DNA of 64,000 bases from DAOUAM01 sp034433305 (GTDB lineage: Bacteria > Chloroflexota > Dehalococcoidia > Lucifugimonadales > DAOUAM01), in assembly GCA_034433305.1 (NCBI GenBank), contig DAOUAM010000087.1, forward strand, positions 50,097-114,096, in the 5' to 3' direction. The translations under genes and the position numbers were made by a program. The notes beneath the pieces were generated by a model. The model was not told the origin of the DNA. It did not search any database and was given only the letters and a program-made list of their open reading frames with translations. Below, one piece after another: positions 1 to 7,916 of this stretch (position 1 is the first letter of the stretch; each line of letters begins with the position of its first letter).

Positions 1-1009
1 GCACCTCCATCATTATCTCACGCTCGTGCAGGTGCGGCTCCCTGGCCGCCTGCTCCACCGTGTTCACCGGCGCGCAGGGCACGCTGTACCTGGACAGGTA
101 GTCCACAGCCTCTCTGGTAGTATGGGACCTGAACCAGCCCGCCAGCTCCTGCTCCAGCTCCTTTCCATACTTGCGACGGCCCGCCCGCGTGGCGAAGCGC
201 TGGTCCTGCTTCCACTCGGGCTTGCTCAGGGCCTCGCAGACACGGTCCCACATGGCGTCGTTGGTGGCGGCGATGTACACCCAGCCGTCGGAGGTCTGGT
301 AGGCGTTGTTCAGGCCAGCGCCATTGCCTTCCCGCTCCGTCACCACGCCAGCGCCCAGGTAGGCCGCGATGGGGATCTCGTTGGCCGTGAAGCCCGTATC
401 TGCCAGACAGACATCTATGGCCTGGCCCTCGCCCGAAATCTCCCGCTCCCGCAGGGCCGCCAGGGCGCCTATGGTGGCATGCAGCGCCGTGATCCGGTCT
501 ATGAGTGGGAAGTAGGTCTTTATGGGCGGATCGTCAGGAAAGCCGGTAAGGGACATGAGGCCGCCCATGGCCTGGCCGATAGGGTCGAAGCCTACGCGGT
601 CGCGGTACGGGCCGTACTGGCCGTAGGCCGACACGTTGACCATGATAATCCGGGGGTTAAGCTGCCTGAGGACGTCGTAGCCGAAGCCCATGGCCTCTAT
701 GGTGCCTGGCCGGAAGTTCTGCAGGAAGATGTCCGACACCTTCACCAGCTCCCGCAGCACCTCCTTGCCCTTCTCGGTGCGCAGGTTGATGGCCAGGCTC
801 TTCTTGCCGCTGTTGTACTGGACCCAGTAGGCGCTCTGGCCGCGGACCATGGGGCCGTTCTGGCGGCTCTCGTCGCCGTCAATGGACTCCACCTTGATGA
901 CCTCGGCGCCCATGCGGGCGAACATGAGGGCGCAGCGCGGCCCGGCCTGGTAGCGCCCCAGGTCCAGCATCCTGATCCCTTCCAGCGGTGTGCTCAGAAC
1001 ATTCCTCAT
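1..1009 (-). CDS. CaiB/BaiF (class III) CoA-transferase, 3' end outside window
   Basis: Translating the minus strand from the ATG at 1009 gives an open frame of about 336 codons that runs off the window edge, so the C-terminus is missing (the family is about 400 residues). It starts MRNVLSTPLEGIRMLDLGRY and has the family's N-terminal Rossmann part (GAEVIKVE near residue 35, NSGKKSLAINL near 66). CLADTGF near residue 204 matches the segment holding the catalytic aspartate in formyl-CoA transferase. Class III enzymes move CoA between carboxylic acids through an aspartyl-CoA thioester. The crotonase gene lies 65 bases upstream on the same strand, so the pair probably works on one acyl-CoA. The substrate cannot be read from sequence. 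Confidence 0.93.
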   Translation of the reverse strand, partial: MRNVLSTPLEGIRMLDLGRYQAGPRCALMFARMGAEVIKVESIDGDESRQNGPMVRGQSAYWVQYNSGKKSLAINLRTEKGKEVLRELVKVSDIFLQNFRPGTIEAMGFGYDVLRQLNPRIIMVNVSAYGQYGPYRDRVGFDPIGQAMGGLMSLTGFPDDPPIKTYFPLIDRITALHATIGALAALREREISGEGQAIDVCLADTGFTANEIPIAAYLGAGVVTEREGNGAGLNNAYQTSDGWVYIAATNDAMWDRVCEALSKPEWKQDQRFATRAGRRKYGKELEQELAGWFRSHTTREAVDYLSRYSVPCAPVNTVEQAAREPHLHEREIMMEV

Positions 1010-1074
1010 TGGCTTACCTCTCGCTCAGTCCCCAGTAGTCTGTCTGGCTATACCAACGGCGGGCGCGGCCTCCG

Positions 1075-1842
1075 CTACTCTTTACGCCCCTTCCGGTCCA
1101 GGAACTCCTTGAATCCCTCCAGCACCGGAGTTGGCTGGAGCTTGCCGGCCTGGGCGTCCTGCTCGTTCCTGTACATCTGGAGCCACTGGACGCCCACGTC
1201 CTGGATGAGTAGCTCCTTGATGCCCTGGACCATGCGCGGGTCGTTAGCGGCGATGAGCCTGGCCAGTTCCATGGCCTTGTCCATGAGCTGGGCCGATGGC
1301 ACCAGGTGGTTCAGCAGGCCGATGCGGTAGGCCTCCTCGGCCTCCACCACGCGGGCGGTGAAGAGCAGCTCCTTGGCCATGGGCCAGCCTACCTGCATAG
1401 GCAGGCTCCAGGTGGAGTTGACGCGCCCGTAGGAGGCCGCCAGAAAGCGGAACCGCGTACGCTCGCAGCCGACGCGGATGTCGAAGCTGGAGGCCATGAC
1501 AGCGCCGCCGCCGTAGGCCAGGCCGTTGATGGCGCCAATGGTGGGCTTCTTGCAGGTGGCGATGTGCCAGGGGTACCAGGGCCTCTTGGGGTCGGGCGGC
1601 GGAGGGTTGGGGTCCTTGGCCAGCTTCGCCATCTCGTGAATATCGGCGCCGGCCGAGAAGGCACGGTCGCCCTTGCCCGTGAAGATGATGGCCCTCACCG
1701 AGTCATCGGCCTCCAGCCCGGTCACGGCCTCGTCCAGCTCCCGGAAGAGCGCCCTGCTGAGAGCATTGAGCACATCAGGCCGGTTCAGGGTGACAACAGC
1801 CACACCTTCTTCCCGCTCCACGATGATAGTCTCGTAAGTCAA
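1075..1842 (-). CDS. enoyl-CoA hydratase/isomerase (crotonase) family protein
   Basis: This 255-residue protein is the normal size for a single-domain crotonase. The oxyanion-hole segments are clear: AFSAGADIHEM near residue 61 and GLAYGGGAVMA near 107, with the hydrophobic FTGKG strand before. The start is TTG, with AGGAG seven bases upstream. The usual first catalytic glutamate (PE..LG) is not obvious in the segment around AASYGRVNSTW. A glutamate is present in the later AKELLFT segment, so hydratase activity is uncertain and isomerase or another crotonase reaction is possible. It is cotranscribed with the downstream CaiB-type CoA-transferase (gap 65 bases), which points to acyl-CoA catabolism. 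Confidence 0.93.
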   Translation of the reverse strand: MTYETIIVEREEGVAVVTLNRPDVLNALSRALFRELDEAVTGLEADDSVRAIIFTGKGDRAFSAGADIHEMAKLAKDPNPPPPDPKRPWYPWHIATCKKPTIGAINGLAYGGGAVMASSFDIRVGCERTRFRFLAASYGRVNSTWSLPMQVGWPMAKELLFTARVVEAEEAYRIGLLNHLVPSAQLMDKAMELARLIAANDPRMVQGIKELLIQDVGVQWLQMYRNEQDAQAGKLQPTPVLEGFKEFLDRKGRKE

Positions 1843-1985
1843 AGCTTAGCTCCTGGAGGGATGGATTGGCGTAATTATAGGTTTGGGCGTCGCTGAGGGT
1901 CAAGGAAGGGCCTTCGGGCGGGGTGCCACAGCCGCCGTCGTGGCTGCGGCGAAGGAGGACCAGGTGTGTTTGCCCTGGCAGGTCT

Positions 1986-2014
1986 GGCCAGGCTTTCAGC
2001 CAGCGAAGGCTGGC
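1986..2014 (-). terminator. weak hairpin after the DNA methyltransferase gene
   Basis: An imperfect inverted repeat (GGCCAGGCTT and AAGGCTGGCC, one mismatch, about 9 bases of loop) sits immediately after the methyltransferase stop codon on the minus strand. There is no T tract, so it may only stabilise the 3' end. Confidence 0.3.
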
Positions 2015-3328
2015 CTAGCGCTTCACCAGGCCCACGACGTACTCTTCGTGCATACGCCGTTCGATGGCCGAGCGGCCATTGCCCTGGGCGCTGGCCGGCA
2101 TCATGCGCCTGTCGCGGTTGAGGTTGCGCCTTGCAGTGCCCACCACCTCGAAGCCCGCCTGTTCGCCGATGGCAGCCAGGTGCTGGTGAGTCGGTACGGC
2201 GATGCCGCGCACCGTGGAAGGCCCGATGACGATTGCCGCGGCCCGGCCGGAGCGAAGCACCCGGCACATCTCCCGGATAGCCAGGCCCATGTCCCGGAAG
2301 TAACGCTGGAGCACACGGCCCCTTTGCGGGTCCTTCTGGGCTACCAGTCCCACAGTTGCCGCGACGTCCGCTGGCGTTGGGGCACCCTCCGCGTCGGTCC
2401 ACCTCTCGGCGCCTATGTACTGGCTGCGGTGCGTTGCAAGGGCCTTCGCAGGATAGCCCAGCCAGCACAGGGAGAACTTGTGCGCTCGCATGTAGTCCAG
2501 GGCGTTGGCATAGGGCGGCGATGTGACTATCAGGTCAATGGAGTCGTCTTCAAGGGGCAGCCACCGGCAATCTCCCATGAGCACTGTTGCCTCAACCCCT
2601 GGAGCAGACCTTCCGGACCCAACGGCGGCAATTGCCCTGCGCAGCGCCGCGCCGAACCGCTGCAGCGCACTGCCAGGTGTTTTGCCATCTACCCGATGCG
2701 GCCTGGAGTGGGCCAGGTCCAGGGCAGTCGAGACGCCCCCCGACTTGGTGACGATAATGGAGGAAAAGATGACCTCCAGCAGGGTCTTGAGCCGGGAGTC
2801 CTGCTCATTCCGGATGGCCTGGGCCAGCGCGGCCAGCTCACGCTGTGTCTGTGGCTGGAACCAGTAGTCAATAAACTGCAAGGTCCTGGCGTCAATTGAG
2901 CGTCTGAAAGTGGACAGAGCATCCTGCTGCGTCAAACGTTGGGCGGACTCGAGTACCCTGTACCCGGCGGTTTCGACCTGCGCCGGAGAGTACATGATGG
3001 TCTTTGCCAGGCAGAGGCGCACCGCCAGAGGGTCAATATCCACGCCGATGACGTTTCGCGCACTCAGTAGGCCCTCCACGAGGGTGACTCCCGATCCAGC
3101 CAGGGGGTCCAGCACGACATCTCCTGGCCGTGTCAGGCCATGAATGAAGTGGCGTGGCAGCGGAGGCGGGAACCTGGCGGCATAGGAGTGGAGAGCGTGC
3201 AACGGATGACTTCCACCATCTGTTCGGAAGTCCAGGTCGTCTTGAAGCAGGCTGCGAAGCTGGCCTCTAGTGTCTGTGATTTGCGTGCTATCCACTGCTG
3301 TGTTATCGCCCCGGACGCCAGGATGCAC
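2015..3328 (-). CDS. orphan site-specific DNA methyltransferase (N4-cytosine/N6-adenine type)
   Basis: The 437-residue protein has the S-adenosylmethionine motif DPLAGSGVT (residues 74-82) preceded by the HSYAARFPPPLP segment common to this methylase group. The catalytic motif TSPPY (269-273) is followed by ANALDYMRAHKF. TSPPY is typical of N4-cytosine methylases, though N6-adenine cannot be excluded. The SAM motif comes first and the catalytic motif about 195 residues later, with the likely target-recognition segment between them. No restriction endonuclease or specificity gene lies nearby, so it looks solitary, perhaps regulatory or an anti-restriction remnant. The start used is GTG at 3328. 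A second GTG 11 codons in (3295) is also possible. Confidence 0.9.
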   Translation of the reverse strand: MHPGVRGDNTAVDSTQITDTRGQLRSLLQDDLDFRTDGGSHPLHALHSYAARFPPPLPRHFIHGLTRPGDVVLDPLAGSGVTLVEGLLSARNVIGVDIDPLAVRLCLAKTIMYSPAQVETAGYRVLESAQRLTQQDALSTFRRSIDARTLQFIDYWFQPQTQRELAALAQAIRNEQDSRLKTLLEVIFSSIIVTKSGGVSTALDLAHSRPHRVDGKTPGSALQRFGAALRRAIAAVGSGRSAPGVEATVLMGDCRWLPLEDDSIDLIVTSPPYANALDYMRAHKFSLCWLGYPAKALATHRSQYIGAERWTDAEGAPTPADVAATVGLVAQKDPQRGRVLQRYFRDMGLAIREMCRVLRSGRAAAIVIGPSTVRGIAVPTHQHLAAIGEQAGFEVVGTARRNLNRDRRMMPASAQGNGRSAIERRMHEEYVVGLVKR

Positions 3329-3532
3329 AGGGACGCGCCGGCTGCGCCATACGTCGGGATGCTGTCACAGACTATACATGGGCACCAGCGGAATGGCCAA
3401 GCGGGAAGAGGTGCCTGTGTGAGTCAATGGAGCCAAAGTCGCGCCTACCCATGCCCGGCATGCACCCGCATGGGCCGCCAGGAATGGCCCCCGAAGGATG
3501 CCTTAAAAAGCCCGTGAGAGGAAAATCCCTTC

Positions 3533-3576
3533 CCCCTCGACTCCGCTCGGGGCAAGCTCTGAGCGGAGCCGAAGGG
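3533..3576. repeat. palindromic intergenic repeat (REP-like)
   Basis: Two arms (3533-3548 and 3561-3576) are near-perfect reverse complements around the core CGACTCCGCTC / GAGCGGAG, with a 12-base spacer GGGGCAAGCTCT. Arms of this type with a GGCAAGCTCT centre resemble REP-like palindromes scattered in many bacterial genomes (from memory, not checked). No second copy was seen in this window. Confidence 0.7.
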
Positions 3577-3704
3577 ATGGGGCTGAGACCTGCGCTCACA
3601 GCAAGGTCTTGTCAGGGACTCTTGGCCGCGAGCACCTGAGCGTGACCAGGGGCAAAACATACACCCGACTGGTAGTGGTAGCTTCAATTCAGAGCATGAT
3701 TGTG

Positions 3705-3710
3705 TATAAT
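3705..3710 (+). promoter_or_regulatory. probable -10 box (TATAAT) of the GrdB-like operon
   Basis: A perfect TATAAT lies 45 bases before the TTG start at 3755. No good -35 hexamer is found at 17 bases. The sequence upstream is locally AT-rich in an otherwise GC-rich region. Confidence 0.5.
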
Positions 3711-3754
3711 AGTCGCACCGGGCAGATAGACGAAGGACCAGCCGGGGGGCAGCC

Positions 3755-4747
3755 TTGGAACTGAAGCAACTGCTGGATGATCCTGACAGCGCAGCCTTCT
3801 CCAGGACAAGGTTCCTTCGGTGCCTCGGCTACACCGACCAGGTGCGGGACTTCATTCACGAGCTTTACGTGAATGCCCTGGACTGCCGGCACAGGGGGGA
3901 CTGGGAAGGGTTCAACGCTTTCCTGGAGCGCTGGGAGGACGTGGCGCTGGACCTTCACTATGCCACGATGGCAGCTCCCCGGCTGGGCGCTCCGCCCTGG
4001 GCCACGCCCAGCAAGCCGCTGAGCGCCTGCCAGGTGGCCGCCGTGACCACCGGAGGCGTGTTCCTCCAGGGACAGCCGGCCTTCAGGGAGAGGGGCGACG
4101 CCAGCTTCCGCCAGGTGCCCAGGGATGCGCTGAAGGCAAGCCTGCGCATCTGGCACCCCGAATACGACCACGGGCCAGCGCAGCAGGACATCAACTGCGT
4201 CCTGCCCCTGGACCGCCTCCAGGAGCTGGAAGCCCAGGGACTTATCGGGCGCACAGCCCAGGTCCACTATTCCTTCATGGGGCTGGTGTACTCGCCCACC
4301 GGACCGCTGGAGCAGAGCGCCGCCGAGGTCGCGGGGCGCATGCAGGAGGCCGGCACCGACCTGGCGCTTATCGTGGCGGTCTCGCCAGTCTGCAACCGGT
4401 CGGCGGCCCTGATTGCCAGGGCTATTGAGGGGCAGGGTATACCCACCGTGGCTGTCATGGGCTACAGGCGGCTGGCCTACTCCCTCAGGCCCCCTCGCGC
4501 GGTGTACGTGCGGTTCCCCTTCGGCGAACCACTTGGCGGGCCTGGCAATGCCGACCAGCAGAGGACTATCATTGAGGATGCCCTTTGCCTGGCATTTACG
4601 GCGGGGAGTCCGGGCACTGTGGTAGAGCTTCCCTATCGCTGGGGCCGGGAGGACTACGCGCGGCTCCGGCTGGAGCGCGGCGACATCCTGGCCGGCCTGG
4701 CTCCAGCACCCGCCGCGACAGCCACCGGGGTGCCCAGGGGGCATTGA
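3755..4747 (+). CDS. GrdB-like glycine/sarcosine/betaine reductase B family protein, no selenocysteine
   Basis: A 330-residue protein with the signature of the selenoprotein B family of glycine/betaine reductases: TTGGVFLQGQPAF (98-110), GDASFR, DINCVLPLDRL (145-155) and HYSFMGLVYS (171-180). Known GrdB proteins carry UxxC. Here the equivalent stretch appears to be S210-P-V-C213, with no in-frame TGA, so it would be a selenium-free relative. The start is TTG at 3755 behind a run of six G. It leads an apparent operon with an acyl-CoA synthetase (54 bases on), a flavin oxidoreductase and a hydrolase. No GrdA, GrdC or GrdE partner is visible, so classical glycine reductase is unlikely. The family call is firm; the reaction is unknown. 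Confidence 0.82.
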   Translation: MELKQLLDDPDSAAFSRTRFLRCLGYTDQVRDFIHELYVNALDCRHRGDWEGFNAFLERWEDVALDLHYATMAAPRLGAPPWATPSKPLSACQVAAVTTGGVFLQGQPAFRERGDASFRQVPRDALKASLRIWHPEYDHGPAQQDINCVLPLDRLQELEAQGLIGRTAQVHYSFMGLVYSPTGPLEQSAAEVAGRMQEAGTDLALIVAVSPVCNRSAALIARAIEGQGIPTVAVMGYRRLAYSLRPPRAVYVRFPFGEPLGGPGNADQQRTIIEDALCLAFTAGSPGTVVELPYRWGREDYARLRLERGDILAGLAPAPAATATGVPRGH

Positions 4748-4801
4748 CCTTACCTCTACCCTGGCACTATTTTTGTTGGAAACTCGGGATGGAGGCGAAC
4801 C

Positions 4802-6553
4802 ATGACGACTACTTTCCCTGTCATCAGGAAGAGCCCAGACCAGCTCAAGGTCAAGCCAAACCTTGACTACGATAAGGCCCGGGCCAGCTTCCGCTGGGAG
4901 GACATCTACAAAGAGTTGGACTGGCTGCCGGCCGGCTACCTCAACCAGGCCCATGAGTGCATTGACCGCCACGCCAACGGCCGCCGGCGGGACAAGGTCG
5001 CGCTCATCTGGGAGGGCAAGAACGGCGAGCGCGAGACATACACCTTCGGCCAGCTCAAGACCCTCACCAACAAGTTCGCCAACGTCCTCAAGAGCCTGGG
5101 GGTACAGAAGGGCGACCGGGTGTTCATCTTCATGGACAGGGTCCCGGAGCTGTACATCGCCTTCTTTGGCATCCTCAAGGTGGGGGCCATCGTAGGCCCG
5201 CTGTTCTCCGCCTTCGGGCCAGACCCCGTGCGGGACAGGCTCAAGGACAGCGGCGCCAAGGTGCTCGTCACCCAGCCGGACCTGCGCCGCAGGATTTCGG
5301 GCATCATCCCCGAGCTATTTGACCTGCAGCACATCATCATCGTCAACAAGAACAACCGCGACCCCAACCCGGGCGAAGTGTCCGACCTGAGCTGGGAAGA
5401 GGAGATGTCCAGGGCCTCGCCCGACTTCGACACCGTCAGGACCAGCATGTACGACTACTCGGTCATGCACTACACGTCGGGCACGACGGGCAAGCCCAAG
5501 GGCGCGGTCCACCGCCACCTGGCCGTCGCGCAGCAGTACGCCACGGGCAAGTGGGTCCTGGACCTGCACGACGACGACGTTTACTGGTGTACCGCCGATC
5601 CGGGCTGGGTTACAGGCACGTCCTACGGCATGCTGGCGCCCTGGAGCAACGGCATAACCCAGCTTATCTACGAGGGCGGCTTCCGGCCCACCGCCTGGTA
5701 CGAGATGCTCCAGAAGCACAAGGTGACCGTCTGGTACACGGCGCCCACGGCCATCCGCATGCTCATGAAGGCCGGCAAGGACCTGCCCAAGCGGTACAAC
5801 TTCTCCAGCCTGCGCTACATGAACAGTGTGGGCGAGCCGCTGAACCCCGAGGCCGTGGTGTGGGGCGTGGAGGTCTTCGGCAAGCCCTTCCATGATAACT
5901 GGTGGCAGACGGAGACGGGCGCCATCCTTATCGCCAACTACCCGGGCATGGACGTGCGCCCCGGCTCCATGGGCCGGCCCATTCCGGGCATCCAGGCGGC
6001 CATCCTGGACGACGAATACAACGAGCTGCCGCCGGGCAGGGACGGCAACCTGGCCATCAGGCCGGGCTGGCCCTCCATGTTCCACACCTACTGGAACAAC
6101 ACAGAGATGTACAACTCCCGCTTCCGCAAGGGCTGGTACATCACCGGCGACCGGGCCAGGCGGGACGAGGACGGCTACTTCTGGTTCGTGGGCCGCGCCG
6201 ACGACGTCATCAAGACCGCCGGCCACCTGGTGGGGCCTTTCGAGGTGGAGAGCGCCCTTATCGAGCACCCCGCCGTGGCCGAGGCTGGCGTCATCGGCAA
6301 GCCTGACCCGCTGGCCATGGAGATCGTCAAGGCCTTCGTGTCCCTCAAGGACGGCTACGAGCCTTCCGAGGAGCTCCGGCAGGACATCATGCGCTTCGCC
6401 CGCCAGAAGCTGGCCGCCGCCATTGCGCCGCGCGAGATCGAGTTCGTCAAGTCGCTGCCCAAGACCCGCAGCGGCAAAATCATGCGCCGTCTGCTCAAGG
6501 CCCGCGAGTTGGGCCTGCCCGAAGGCGACACCAGCACCCTGGAGGAGGACTAG
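4802..6553 (+). CDS. acetyl-CoA synthetase-like AMP-forming acyl-CoA ligase
   Basis: This 583-residue adenylate-forming enzyme converts a carboxylate, ATP and CoA to acyl-CoA, AMP and PPi. The phosphate-binding motif YTSGTTGKPKG (about 224-234), WWQTETGA, and the hinge region with TGDRARRDEDGYFWFVGRADD are followed by the C-terminal PKTRSGKIMRR, with catalytic Lys559. The W-type substrate pocket and the PGW/GSMG segment resemble acetate/propionate-CoA ligases (AcsA type). It is shorter than canonical Acs (about 650), so a medium-chain or other small acid is possible. A GGAGG precedes the ATG. It lies 54 bases after the GrdB-like gene and is followed by a long hairpin. Confidence 0.92.
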   Translation: MTTTFPVIRKSPDQLKVKPNLDYDKARASFRWEDIYKELDWLPAGYLNQAHECIDRHANGRRRDKVALIWEGKNGERETYTFGQLKTLTNKFANVLKSLGVQKGDRVFIFMDRVPELYIAFFGILKVGAIVGPLFSAFGPDPVRDRLKDSGAKVLVTQPDLRRRISGIIPELFDLQHIIIVNKNNRDPNPGEVSDLSWEEEMSRASPDFDTVRTSMYDYSVMHYTSGTTGKPKGAVHRHLAVAQQYATGKWVLDLHDDDVYWCTADPGWVTGTSYGMLAPWSNGITQLIYEGGFRPTAWYEMLQKHKVTVWYTAPTAIRMLMKAGKDLPKRYNFSSLRYMNSVGEPLNPEAVVWGVEVFGKPFHDNWWQTETGAILIANYPGMDVRPGSMGRPIPGIQAAILDDEYNELPPGRDGNLAIRPGWPSMFHTYWNNTEMYNSRFRKGWYITGDRARRDEDGYFWFVGRADDVIKTAGHLVGPFEVESALIEHPAVAEAGVIGKPDPLAMEIVKAFVSLKDGYEPSEELRQDIMRFARQKLAAAIAPREIEFVKSLPKTRSGKIMRRLLKARELGLPEGDTSTLEED

Positions 6554-6557
6554 AAAA

Positions 6558-6609
6558 GCCATGCCTGGGGCCGGGTCCGCCTTCTGGTGCCCCCGGCCCC
6601 AGGCATGGC
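6558..6609 (+). terminator. long perfect hairpin between the ligase and oxidoreductase genes
   Basis: Perfect 18-base arms (6558-6575 and 6592-6609, GCCATGCCTGGGGCCGGG and its complement) flank a 16-base loop, starting five bases after the ligase stop. There is no T tract. It may be an intercistronic processing or attenuation structure, or a partial terminator, rather than a classical Rho-independent terminator. Confidence 0.65.
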
Positions 6610-6659
6610 CCCTGGTGGCGCGCCGCCCGTACCCTCACAGCAGCATAAGGAGGTCTGGC

Positions 6660-7889
6660 ATGAAAGTAAGCTGGTTCCACCTGATGCCCTACCGCTTCCT
6701 GCCGCCCGACTTCGAGCAGAAGTACCGCAGCGTCTGGGTGGACGTGCCCAGCCACCTGTTCGACCCCGCGAAGGCGCACCAACTCTACAATGAGTACATG
6801 GACGAGCTGGAGTTCGCCGACGAGATGGGCTTTGATGGCGTGTGCGTCAACGAGCACCACAACAACGCCTACGGCATCATGCCCTCGCCCAACATCATCG
6901 CGGCCGGCCTGGCGCGGCGCACCTCCAGAGCAGCCCTGGTGGTGCTGGGCAACAGCCTGGCCCTGTACAACCCGCCCATCCGCGTGGCCGAGGAGTTCGC
7001 CATGCTGGACTGCATCAGCGGTGGCAGGCTGGTGGCGGGCTTCCCGGTGGGCACCTCCATGGACACCAACTTCGCCTACGGCCAGAACCCCGCCACGCTG
7101 CGTGAAAGGTACTACGAGGCCCACGACCTGGTTGTCAAGGCCTGGACCACGCCGGAGCCTTTCGCCTTCAACGGCAAGTACAACCAGGTGCGCTACGTCA
7201 ACATCTGGCCCCGGCCCCTTCAGAAGCCCCATCCGCCCGTGTGGATCCCCGGCGGCGGCTCCGTGGAGACCTGGGAGTGGGTGAGCCGCCTGAACTACGT
7301 CTATTGCTACCTGAGCTATTCCGGCTACAAGCGTGGCACACTGGTGATGAACGGCTTCTGGGACGAGATGAAGCGCCTGGGCACCGATGATAACCCCTAC
7401 CGCGCCGGCTTCCTGCAGCTTGTGGCGGTGTCCGAGACCGACCAGAAGGCCGAGGAGGAGTACGGCCCCCACGTGGAGTACTTCTACAAGAAGTGCCTGC
7501 ACGTGTACGAGGGCTTTGCCGAAGCGCCAGGCTACCGGACCGTGCGCACCATCAGGAAGGGCGTGACGACGCAAGTAGGCGATGCCGCCCGGCGCGAGCG
7601 CAAGAACCTGACGTGGAAGGACTACGTGGACGGCGGCTACGTCATCGCCGGCAGCCCCAGGACCGTCGTTACGAACCTCAGGAAAGCCGTGGAGGGGCTG
7701 CGTGTCGGCCATCTCATGGTGCTGCTGCACATCGGCAGCATGCCCAAGGCCCTGACTATGAAGAACACCGAGCTATTCGCCAGGCACGTCCTGCCCCATG
7801 TCCAGGACATGTGGGGCGAGTACGAGGACCACTGGTGGCCCAGGCCGCTGGAGAACAGGGCGGTAGCCGGCGCCGCTGCCGCTGGCTAG
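6660..7889 (+). CDS. luciferase-like (LLM class) flavin-dependent oxidoreductase
   Basis: A 409-residue bacterial-luciferase-fold protein. Hallmarks are FADEMGFDGVCVNEHHNNAYG (residues about 52-72), ALYNPPIRVAEEFAMLDCISGGRLVAGFPVG split over two strands, and PVWIPGGGSVETWEW. The open frame extends far upstream through the previous gene's shadow. The ATG at 6660 is chosen because AAGGAGG lies seven bases before it and the protein then begins MKVSWFHLMPYRF, typical of the family. Members use reduced FMN (sometimes F420) to oxygenate or reduce organic substrates; which cofactor applies is not visible. It is followed after 27 bases by the alpha/beta-hydrolase, suggesting oxygenation then hydrolysis. 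Confidence 0.92.
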   Translation: MKVSWFHLMPYRFLPPDFEQKYRSVWVDVPSHLFDPAKAHQLYNEYMDELEFADEMGFDGVCVNEHHNNAYGIMPSPNIIAAGLARRTSRAALVVLGNSLALYNPPIRVAEEFAMLDCISGGRLVAGFPVGTSMDTNFAYGQNPATLRERYYEAHDLVVKAWTTPEPFAFNGKYNQVRYVNIWPRPLQKPHPPVWIPGGGSVETWEWVSRLNYVYCYLSYSGYKRGTLVMNGFWDEMKRLGTDDNPYRAGFLQLVAVSETDQKAEEEYGPHVEYFYKKCLHVYEGFAEAPGYRTVRTIRKGVTTQVGDAARRERKNLTWKDYVDGGYVIAGSPRTVVTNLRKAVEGLRVGHLMVLLHIGSMPKALTMKNTELFARHVLPHVQDMWGEYEDHWWPRPLENRAVAGAAAAG

Positions 7890-7916
7890 CCAGTTTACGC
7901 GAGGTCCAGGGAAGCT

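Larger units (their letters stand above)
3329..3754. other. intergenic region with palindrome and promoter
   Basis: No gene is supported here. The stretch holds the palindromic repeat at 3533-3576 and a TATAAT box at 3705-3710 that serves the plus-strand operon. The divergent methyltransferase gene begins at 3328. Confidence 0.6.

Noticed and set aside
26..1330. 434-codon plus-strand open frame
   Set aside because: It runs antisense through the CaiB-type and crotonase genes and its translation has no family pattern. The minus strand shows clear homology instead.
4370..4400. selenocysteine in the GrdB-like gene
   Set aside because: There is no in-frame TGA; the site reads Ser-Pro-Val-Cys.
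3689..4972. 427-codon minus-strand open frame
   Set aside because: Antisense to the GrdB-like gene, which has family motifs and a ribosome site.
5892..6659. upstream extension of the luciferase-like gene
   Set aside because: It is the shadow frame of the CoA ligase; a strong ribosome site marks the start at 6660.
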